Of a stretch of 6,673 bases of DNA, positions 1 to 4,527 are shown piece by piece. The DNA is taken from positions 1 through 6,673 of the forward strand of contig JADGHA010000242.1 of NCBI GenBank assembly GCA_019689695.1, given 5' to 3'. The position numbers and the translations under genes were made by a program. The notes beneath the pieces are model-generated. The model worked only from the letters and a program-made list of their open reading frames with translations. It searched no databases and was not told where the DNA came from. Each line of letters begins with the position of its first letter. Position 1 is the stretch's first letter. This DNA is from Micromonosporaceae bacterium. GTDB lineage: Bacteria; Actinomycetota; Actinomycetes; Mycobacteriales; Micromonosporaceae.

Positions 1-125
1 GGCCCCTCCAGCGGCGTGACCGCCCGCCCCTCCCGGACGTAGCGCCGCCAGAAGACCTGCCGCTCCCGGTCGAACGCGGTCAGCGGCTCGTACACCCGCA
101 AGTAGGCAGCGAAAAGTGCCGGCAC
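1..125 (-). CDS. Hypothetical protein, 5' end only (runs off the left edge)
   Basis: Only the first 41 codons are present, read leftward from a GTG at 125-123. The frame is open to the edge and has typical high-GC codon use. The translation begins MPALFAAYLRVYEPLTAF and continues with a charged, aromatic-rich stretch (DRERQVFWRRYVREGR). A GAGG Shine-Dalgarno core at 137-134 lies 8 bases upstream of the GTG and supports this start. No signal peptide or catalytic motif is visible in this fragment. It is divergent from the dehydrogenase gene, with 108 bases between the two starts. From memory, a hypothetical gene sits at this position between vdh and bldC in Streptomyces (the SCO4090 position), so this is probably its counterpart. 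Function is unknown. The coding call is fairly sure; the ortholog suggestion is an inference. Confidence 0.72.
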   Translation of the reverse strand, partial: MPALFAAYLRVYEPLTAFDRERQVFWRRYVREGRAVTPLEG

Positions 126-178
126 GGCGCGATCCTCGCACGAACCGGGATGGCATCCTGCATTGCCCACCCCGGCAC

Positions 179-184
179 TAGGCT
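179..184 (+). promoter_or_regulatory. Candidate -10 box for the dehydrogenase gene
   Basis: TAGGCT fits the actinobacterial TANNNT pattern and lies about 50 bases before the ATG at 234, which would give a short leader. No convincing -35 hexamer is found 16-19 bases upstream. A 5-bp inverted repeat, TGCCC/GGGCA, lies just downstream of the box, between it and the Shine-Dalgarno site, and could be an operator. This is weak evidence. Confidence 0.28.
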
Positions 185-223
185 CGGTCTTGCCCCACAA
201 GGGCACACAAGCCACACACGAAC

Positions 224-231
224 AGGAGAGG
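224..231 (+). promoter_or_regulatory. Ribosome binding site that fixes the vdh start
   Basis: AGGAGAGG ends two bases before the ATG at 234, with the AGGAG core 5 bases away. It selects this ATG over the in-frame ATG at 150, which has no comparable site and would add 28 residues of atypical composition. Confidence 0.8.
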
Positions 232-233
232 AC

Positions 234-1355
234 ATGGGCGTCTTCACCGCGGCCGAAGAACCGACCGGTCACGAGCAGGTCGTCTTCTGCCAGGACAAGC
301 AGACCGGCCTGCGGGCCGTGATCGCCATCTACTCAACCGCGCTCGGCCCGGCACTGGGCGGGACACGCTTCTACCCGTACCAGACCGAGGAGGACGCGGT
401 GGCGGACGTGCTCGAGCTGTCCCGCGCCATGGCCTACAAGAACGCCATCGCCGGGCTGGACCACGGCGGCGGCAAGGCGGTCATCTGGGGTGATCCCGAC
501 CAGATCAAGACCGAGGCGCTGCTGCGCGCGTACGGCCGGTTCGTCGAATCCCTCGGCGGGCGCTACTACACCGCCTGCGACGTCGGGACGTACGTCGCGG
601 ACATGGACATCGTGGCCCGGGAGACCCGGTACGTGACGGGCCGCTCGGTCGAGAACGGCGGCGCCGGGGACTCGTCGGTGCTCACCGCCTGGGGCGTCTT
701 CCAGGCCATGCGCGCCGCGGCCGAGCACCGGTGGGGGACGCCGTCGCTGCGCGGCCGCCGGGTCGGCATCGCCGGGCTGGGCAAGGTCGGCAAGCACCTG
801 GTCGAGCACCTGCTGTCGGACGGCGCGGTGGTGGTCGGCACGGACGTCGACGAGCGGGCGCTCGCCTGGGTCCGGGAGAACCACCCCCAGGTCGAGCTGG
901 TTGCGGACAACGCGACGTTGATCACATCCGACATCGACGTGTACGCGCCGTGCGCGCTGGGCGGCGCGTTGAACGACGAGACGGTGCCGGTGCTGCGCGC
1001 GAAGCTGGTCGTCGGCGCGGCCAACAACCAGCTGGCGCACCCGGGTATCGAGAAGGTGCTCCAGGAGCGGGGGATCCTCTACGCGCCGGACTACGTCGTC
1101 AACGCCGGCGGTGTGATTCAGGTCGCAGACGAGATCGGTTGGAATCCGCAGACGGGTGCCGCGCGGGCGGGCGGCTTCAACTTCGAGCGGGCGAAGCTGC
1201 GCACCAGCAAGATCTACGACACCACCCGGCAGATCCTGCAGCTGGCCGAGGCGGAGGGCGTGCCACCGGCGGTGGCCGCGGACCGGCTGGCCGAGCGGCG
1301 CATGGCGGAGGTCGGCCGGCTGCGCACCCTGTTCGTGCCGCGCGCGACTGGGTAA
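234..1355 (+). CDS. vdh: Branched-chain amino acid (Val/Leu) dehydrogenase, Glu/Leu/Phe/Val dehydrogenase family
   Basis: The 373-residue product should catalyse NAD-dependent oxidative deamination of valine, leucine or isoleucine to the 2-oxo acid, in the cytoplasm. The N-terminal half carries the family active site: GPALGGTRFYP (38-48), substrate-binding Lys69 in AMAYKNA, and the signature GLDHGGGKAVIWGDP with catalytic Lys81. An Asp in DVGT (116) follows. The C-terminal half is a Rossmann domain with VGIAGLGKVG (177-186). An acidic TDVDE stretch follows at about 203-207, as expected for NAD rather than NADP. Later family blocks (CALGGALND, VVGAANNQLAHP, YAPDYVVNAGGVIQVADE) are intact. Length matches known enzymes of about 360-370 residues. 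Streptomyces vdh supplies branched 2-oxo acids for acyl-CoA precursors and has similar neighbours, so valine dehydrogenase is the best guess. Sequence alone does not settle Val versus Leu preference. Confidence 0.93.
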   Translation: MGVFTAAEEPTGHEQVVFCQDKQTGLRAVIAIYSTALGPALGGTRFYPYQTEEDAVADVLELSRAMAYKNAIAGLDHGGGKAVIWGDPDQIKTEALLRAYGRFVESLGGRYYTACDVGTYVADMDIVARETRYVTGRSVENGGAGDSSVLTAWGVFQAMRAAAEHRWGTPSLRGRRVGIAGLGKVGKHLVEHLLSDGAVVVGTDVDERALAWVRENHPQVELVADNATLITSDIDVYAPCALGGALNDETVPVLRAKLVVGAANNQLAHPGIEKVLQERGILYAPDYVVNAGGVIQVADEIGWNPQTGAARAGGFNFERAKLRTSKIYDTTRQILQLAEAEGVPPAVAADRLAERRMAEVGRLRTLFVPRATG

Positions 1356-1404
1356 CCAGAGCAGGGCGGCAACCGTCACGAGCAGCGGTGTAGCCTGGTC
1401 CTTA

Positions 1405-1444
1405 CGCACCGTCGCCCGGTTTGCGGGCCGGGCGACAGGGTGCG
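1405..1444 (+). terminator. Strong GC-rich hairpin after vdh (probable terminator)
   Basis: A perfect 9-bp stem, GTCGCCCGG (1411-1419) with CCGGGCGAC (1428-1436), closes an 8-base loop. Six more pairs extend it outward, CGCACC (1405-1410) with GGTGCG (1439-1444), past a 2-base bulge. It lies 49 bases after the vdh stop. There is no T-run, but actinobacterial terminators often lack one. It could instead be a structured leader element for the next gene. Confidence 0.5.
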
Positions 1445-1447
1445 ACA

Positions 1448-1479
1448 TTCGGCATGTCCGGGTGACCCGACGTGCCGAA
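1448..1479 (+). promoter_or_regulatory. Second long stem-loop in the vdh-DUF3073 gap
   Basis: TTCGGCATGTC (1448-1458) pairs over all 11 positions with GACGTGCCGAA (1469-1479), allowing one G-U wobble. Inside it, GGG/CCC pairs again around a TGA triloop. It begins three bases after the preceding hairpin, and a small GGGG-TCT-CCCC stem (1482-1492) follows. The wobble suggests an RNA structure rather than a DNA operator. Whether it terminates transcription or regulates DUF3073 cannot be told from this sequence alone. Confidence 0.42.
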
Positions 1480-1529
1480 CGGGGGTCTCCCCATGTACCG
1501 TAAGAGCCACGAGAGATGCCGGACGTCAT

Positions 1530-1554
1530 CGGGGCCCGCCTTCGGGCTGCCCCG
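1530..1554 (+). promoter_or_regulatory. Stem-loop just upstream of the DUF3073 ribosome binding site
   Basis: CGGGG (1530-1534) pairs with CCCCG (1550-1554). An inner CCCG/CGGG stem closes a CCTT tetraloop, with a 3-base bulge. TCATTTG follows, and the GAGGGGG Shine-Dalgarno starts at 1565. The position would suit control of translation or attenuation of the small gene, but no switching partner strand is evident. Confidence 0.35.
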
Positions 1555-1578
1555 TCATTTGTGCGAGGGGGTCGAGCC

Positions 1579-1779
1579 ATGGGGCGCGGCCGAGCTAAGG
1601 CCAAGCAGACAAAGGTGGCCCGGGAGCTGAAGTACCAGACCCCGAACACCGACCTCGCTGCATTGCAGCGCGAGCTCGCCGGCAACAAGTCCAACGACGA
1701 CTTCACCGACGAGTACGCGGACCGCGTCGAGGACGACGAGGATCTGGACGAGGATCCCCGCTGGACGTCGCGGCGCTGA
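1579..1779 (+). CDS. DUF3073 family small protein
   Basis: This 66-residue protein is of unknown function. The N-terminal half is basic (MGRGRAKAKQTKVARELKY) and is followed by TPNTDLAALQREL. The C-terminal half is very acidic (DDFTDEYADRVEDDEDLDEDP) and ends in WTSRR. This two-part charge layout and the opening residues are what I know of the actinobacterial DUF3073 family. There are no membrane segments and no cysteines. The start at 1579 is chosen because GAGGGGG at 1565-1571 lies 7 bases upstream and the family begins MGRGRAK. The in-frame ATG at 1516 would add 21 residues that overlap the 1530-1554 stem-loop and resemble no family leader. In Streptomyces a DUF3073 gene also lies between vdh and purM. 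The strong charge polarity suggests nucleic-acid or protein binding, but this is only a guess. Confidence 0.88.
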   Translation: MGRGRAKAKQTKVARELKYQTPNTDLAALQRELAGNKSNDDFTDEYADRVEDDEDLDEDPRWTSRR

Positions 1780-1788
1780 CCCCTGCCC

Positions 1789-1805
1789 GGCGCCGCTTTG
1801 GCGCC
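1789..1805 (+). terminator. Hairpin after DUF3073
   Basis: GGCGCC (1789-1794) and GGCGCC (1800-1805) form a 6-bp GC stem with loop GCTTT, nine bases past the DUF3073 stop. There is no T-run. Together with the larger palindrome at 1816-1854 it probably ends the plus-strand transcript. Confidence 0.42.
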
Positions 1806-1815
1806 ACCAGCCGTT

Positions 1816-1854
1816 CCGATCAAGGGCGGTGCGTGAGCACCTGCCCTTGATCGG
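1816..1854. terminator. Near-perfect 17-bp palindromic hairpin between convergent genes
   Basis: CCGATCAAGGGC (1816-1827) is the exact reverse complement of GCCCTTGATCGG (1843-1854). Inside, GGTGC (1828-1832) pairs with GCACC (1837-1841) around a GTGA loop, which would be a GNRA tetraloop in RNA. One T is bulged. It lies 36 bases past the DUF3073 stop and 30 bases past the precursor-gene stop, so it can serve as a bidirectional terminator. Neither strand has a T-run. It could also be a copy of a dispersed palindromic repeat. Confidence 0.6.
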
Positions 1855-1884
1855 CGTGGACCTGCCTTCGGTCGGTGTGCGCGG

Positions 1885-2124
1885 TCAGCGGGGGCGGTTG
1901 TTCCAGTTGTAGAACGTCGGGATGTTCTCGAAGTGATTCCAGGCGCAGACCGCCCCGCTGTCGCTGCGCTCGCCGTCGCGCCCAGCCTGGCCGCCGTCGG
2001 GCGCTGACGCCGCCTCGGCACGCCGCTGGCGTGCCCGGTCCGCCTCCGAGATCAGCGCTGTCAGCCCGGCCCGGGCGCTGAGCACGCGCTCGGTCAGTGG
2101 ATCTGTCTCAGGCACCTCGTGCAT
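1885..2124 (-). CDS. amcA: Multiple-cyclophane RiPP precursor peptide, AmcA-like
   Basis: This 79-residue ribosomal peptide is the likely substrate of the adjacent radical SAM enzyme. The leader (about 1-58) is polar and charged and predicted largely helical up to about residue 38 (TERVLSARAGLTALISEADR is one such segment). A Gly/Asp/Ser-rich linker follows. The core is the last 20 residues and contains Cys60, W62-N-H, F65-E-N, F71-Y-N and W74-N-N, ending RPR. In the three-residue cyclophane (triceptide) families, an aromatic ring at position 1 is joined to the beta-carbon of position 3, often Asn or Asp. The repeated aromatic-X-Asn triplets fit this closely. The start ATG at 2124 has a good Shine-Dalgarno site (2141-2134) inside the enzyme gene, which it overlaps by 17 bases. 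There is no secretion signal or GG cleavage site. The assignment rests on motif and neighbour; I recall the AmcA family name but could not search. Bioactivity is unknown. Confidence 0.83.
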   Translation of the reverse strand: MHEVPETDPLTERVLSARAGLTALISEADRARQRRAEAASAPDGGQAGRDGERSDSGAVCAWNHFENIPTFYNWNNRPR

Positions 2125-3214
2125 GCTGCAGCACTCCCTCCAGTAGGCGCATCTTGCTGTTGCGGCAGTGGTCGGTCACCGTACCGTCGAAACGCCCGTG
2201 CTCGAAGTACCGGTTGGCGGCGTGGGCGCCACCGCAGAACCCGAAGTAGGCGCAGCTGGCCCGGCAGGACTCCACCCCGGCCAGGAACTCGCGGATCCAG
2301 CCGGTTGCGGTGGCGCCGGCGATGATCTCGGGCAGCGGCGTGCGGAGCACGTTGCCGCTGGAGAAGTCGCCGTACCTGCGGTCGGTGAAGCCGGCCAGCT
2401 CGGGTGAGAGCAGCACCACGGACCCGTCGTACGCCACCGTGGGGATCGGGTCCAGCTGGCGGGGCAGCACGTCGTCGGCGGTGCCGTTCAGCACCGCATC
2501 CGCGTACCGAAGGCTCCACTCCACCTCGCGTAGGTGGATGCCGGGGTTGCGGCGCCAGGCCGCGACCAGTTCGGCCCAGAAGCCCACCACCGACTCTTCC
2601 GGGTACGCGTTGTCCCGCGTGTTGACGCCCTCCTGCTCCTCGATGTTGATGCCCAGCACGTCGCAGCCGAGCTCCAGGAAGTACTCGTAGATCCGCGTCG
2701 CCAGCCCGGGAACGGGGTTGGACACCACACACAGCGCGGAGAAGCCGATGCCGTGCCGGCGCAGGGCGGCCACACCCCGCATGACCCGGTCGTAGGAGGG
2801 CCGCCCGGCGCGGGTGACCCGCTCGCGGTTGAGCTCCTCCGGCCCATCCACGCTCACGCTCACCCTCATCCGGTGGGCGGTGAAGAACTCGCACCAGGCA
2901 TCGTCGATCAGCGTGGCGTTGGTCTGCACATGCTGCTCGACGTCCCGGCTGAACGGAGCGAGCAGCGACGCCAGGTGCTCCCGGCCGGTGGCGAGCGGTT
3001 CGCCGCCGTGCCAGACCACCGAGAACCGCCGCTGGGCGGCCCATTCGTTCACCGAGCGGGCCACCGCCTGGGCGACCGGCAACGTCATCCGCCGGTTCGC
3101 GGTCCGGTGCGGCAGATAACAGTACGTGCAGCCGAGATTGCACAAGGTCGTGGGCTGCATGATGACGTAGGAGGGCACGCTCGCGATCCCGCGCATTCCC
3201 GTGTAGCCCCGCAT
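2108..3214 (-). CDS. amcB: Cyclophane-forming radical SAM/SPASM-type peptide maturase, AmcB-like
   Basis: This 368-residue radical SAM enzyme is predicted to crosslink aromatic residues in the neighbouring precursor. After PSYVIMQPTTL comes the [4Fe-4S]/SAM motif C25-NLG-C29-TY-C32. Then come VVWHGGEP (66-73, the GGE SAM-binding motif), QTNATLIDDAWCEFF, and VSVSVDGPEELNRERV. These are the usual order in the GrrM/FxsB-like maturases. The C-terminus has C317, C321, C327-GG and C350 in a CxxxCxYFxxCGG...N.Y.E.G pattern. This is a short SPASM-type region for an auxiliary Fe-S cluster. The ATG at 3214 is chosen because AGAGGAGGGG (3231-3222) precedes it; the in-frame ATG at 3292 lacks a site and adds 26 Arg/Pro-rich residues. 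It lies 102 bases after purM and overlaps the precursor start. An anaerobic sulfatase maturase is unlikely, since no sulfatase is nearby and a matching peptide is. The AmcB name is from memory. Confidence 0.88.
   Translation of the reverse strand: MRGYTGMRGIASVPSYVIMQPTTLCNLGCTYCYLPHRTANRRMTLPVAQAVARSVNEWAAQRRFSVVWHGGEPLATGREHLASLLAPFSRDVEQHVQTNATLIDDAWCEFFTAHRMRVSVSVDGPEELNRERVTRAGRPSYDRVMRGVAALRRHGIGFSALCVVSNPVPGLATRIYEYFLELGCDVLGINIEEQEGVNTRDNAYPEESVVGFWAELVAAWRRNPGIHLREVEWSLRYADAVLNGTADDVLPRQLDPIPTVAYDGSVVLLSPELAGFTDRRYGDFSSGNVLRTPLPEIIAGATATGWIREFLAGVESCRASCAYFGFCGGAHAANRYFEHGRFDGTVTDHCRNSKMRLLEGVLQHARGA
2134..2141 (-). promoter_or_regulatory. Ribosome binding site of the precursor gene, inside the maturase gene
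   Basis: On the minus strand GGAGGGAG lies 9 bases before the ATG at 2124, within the last codons of the maturase gene. This allows independent or coupled translation of the precursor and supports the 2124 start. Confidence 0.6.
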
Positions 3215-3221
3215 GGCGGCA

Positions 3222-3231
3222 CCCCTCCTCT
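3222..3231 (-). promoter_or_regulatory. Ribosome binding site that fixes the maturase start
   Basis: On the minus strand AGAGGAGGGG ends 7 bases before the ATG at 3214. It contains a full AGGAGG, the strongest Shine-Dalgarno match in the window, and decides against the upstream in-frame ATG at 3292. Confidence 0.78.
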
Positions 3232-3251
3232 GCTGGCTGGGGTGTCGCCTC

Positions 3252-3281
3252 AGGCTAAGCGCGGTTGGCCGTTCGGGCGAA
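3252..3281 (-). promoter_or_regulatory. Candidate promoter for the amcB-amcA pair
   Basis: In the 102-base gap after purM, TAGCCT (3257-3252) fits the TANNNT -10 pattern. TTCGCC (3281-3276) lies 18 bases upstream as a poor -35. This would put the transcription start about 30 bases before the maturase ATG. No clear terminator follows purM, so read-through from purFM is equally possible. Confidence 0.3.
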
Positions 3282-3283
3282 CG
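3270..3283. repeat. 14-bp inverted repeat over the candidate amcB -35
   Basis: CGTTCG and CGAACG are perfect 6-bp arms around a GG centre. The site covers the candidate -35 hexamer, the usual place for a repressor operator. It does not match the actinobacterial LexA box, in which CGAAC comes first and GTTCG second. Confidence 0.4.
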
Positions 3284-3316
3284 TCTATTCATGTAGGAGT
3301 ACGGTCCGGTGCCGGC

Positions 3317-4462
3317 TCAGCCTCGGGTGTGCTGGCCGATCATCTGAACCGTACCGCTACCATCGATGATTTCGCCGGCCTGCCATGCCTCCAGGCCGCG
3401 CCCGGCGAGGAACGCCAGCGCCCGGTCGGTATCCGCGGCCGAGACGATGGCGAACATGCCGATGCCCATGTTGAACGTGGACTCCATCTCCGAGTCCTCG
3501 ATCCGGCCCTTGCGCTGCACCAGGTCGAAGATCGGCTGCGGCCGCCAGGTGGACCGGTTGACCACGGCGTCGACGTGCTCGGGCAGCACCCGGACCAAAT
3601 TGCCGGGGATCCCGCCGCCGGTCACGTGGGCCAGCGCATGGACGTCGCACTCCTTGATCAGGTCCAGGCAGTCCTTGGTGTAGATCTTGGTCGGAGTGAG
3701 CAGTTCCTCGCCCAGCGTGCGCTGCCTGCCGAACTCCTCGATCACCGTGTCCAGCCGCAGCCGCCCGGAGCCCAGCAGCACGTGCCGCACCAGGGAGTAC
3801 CCGTTGGAGTGCAGGCCGGAGGAGGCCATGGCGATCACCGTGTCACCGACCTCGACGCGCTCCCGGCTGAGGATCTCACTCTCCTCCACCACGCCCACGC
3901 CGGTGGCCGCGATGTCGTACTCGTCCGGGCGCAGCACGCCCGGGTGCTCCGCGGTCTCGCCGCCCAGCAGCGAGCAGCCGGCGTACCGGCAGCCGTCGGA
4001 GATGCCCGCCCCGATCTCGGCGACCTTCTCCGGGACCACCTCGCCGCAGGCGATGTAGTCCTGCAGGAACAGCGGCTCGGCGCCGCAGGTCACCAGGTCG
4101 TCCACCACCATCGCGACCAGGTCGATGCCGACCGTGTCGTGGATGTCCATCTGCTGGGCGATGGTCAGCTTGGTGCCCACGCCGTCGGTCGACGCGGCCA
4201 GCACCGGGTTGCGGTACTTGCGCATGTCCAGCCGGAACAGCCCGGCGAAGCCGCCGATGTCGGTGACCACCTCCGGCCGCCAGGTCCGGTGCACCTTGCC
4301 CTTCAGCAACTCGACGGCCTGCTCGCCGGCGTGGATGGAGACCCCGGCGTCGGCGTACGTGACCGTCCGCTTGCGACCGCCCCGGCCGTTGCCTGCGGTC
4401 CAGGGCTGGCGGGCGGCCCGTCCAGCCCCGCCGCCTCCACTGCGCTCGGTCACGTGCGTCAC
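3317..4462 (-). CDS. purM: Phosphoribosylformylglycinamidine cyclo-ligase (AIR synthetase)
   Basis: PurM closes the imidazole ring: FGAM plus ATP gives AIR, the fifth step of de novo purine synthesis. The family blocks are intact: VTYADAGVSI (34-43), the ATP-binding STDGVGTKL (91-99), MVVDDLVTCGAEPLFLQDY (118-136), GCSLLGGETAEHPG (162-175), SSGLHSNGYSLVR (214-226), TGGGIPGNL (281-289) and FNMGIGMFAIV (330-340). At 381 residues it is about 30 longer than typical enzymes. The excess is a Gly/Arg-rich, probably disordered N-terminus. The GTG at 4462 has AGGGGA (4474-4469) 6 bases upstream; a second in-frame GTG at 4453 would shorten the protein by three residues. No later good start precedes the VTYADAG block. 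It lies 65 bases downstream of purF on the same strand, so co-transcription is likely. Confidence 0.95.
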   Translation of the reverse strand: MTHVTERSGGGGAGRAARQPWTAGNGRGGRKRTVTYADAGVSIHAGEQAVELLKGKVHRTWRPEVVTDIGGFAGLFRLDMRKYRNPVLAASTDGVGTKLTIAQQMDIHDTVGIDLVAMVVDDLVTCGAEPLFLQDYIACGEVVPEKVAEIGAGISDGCRYAGCSLLGGETAEHPGVLRPDEYDIAATGVGVVEESEILSRERVEVGDTVIAMASSGLHSNGYSLVRHVLLGSGRLRLDTVIEEFGRQRTLGEELLTPTKIYTKDCLDLIKECDVHALAHVTGGGIPGNLVRVLPEHVDAVVNRSTWRPQPIFDLVQRKGRIEDSEMESTFNMGIGMFAIVSAADTDRALAFLAGRGLEAWQAGEIIDGSGTVQMIGQHTRG

Positions 4463-4504
4463 GGTCTTTCCCCTTTGCTCGGTGGGCCCCCCGCTGGGCA
4501 GCTT

Positions 4505-4521
4505 GCCGGGGATCTCCCGGC
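4505..4521 (-). repeat. Small hairpin between purF and purM
   Basis: GCCGGG and CCCGGC arms (4505-4510 and 4516-4521) flank a 5-base centre, seven bases past the purF stop. It could be an attenuator or an RNA-stabilising stem in a purFM transcript. There is no T-run. Confidence 0.28.
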
Positions 4522-4527
4522 CGGATG

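Noticed and set aside
333..2021. A 562-codon minus-strand open frame opposite vdh, DUF3073 and part of amcA
   Set aside because: It is an antisense shadow of vdh with low-complexity Arg/Ala composition, and it crosses the terminator-like hairpins.
3270..3283. LexA (SOS) box
   Set aside because: The half-sites are in the opposite order (GTTCG then CGAAC) with a 2-base centre; the actinobacterial box is CGAAC, four bases, GTTCG.
3215..3292. Upstream in-frame ATG (3292) as the maturase start
   Set aside because: There is no Shine-Dalgarno site, the extra 26 residues are Arg/Pro-rich, and the strong AGGAGG site lies just before the ATG at 3214.
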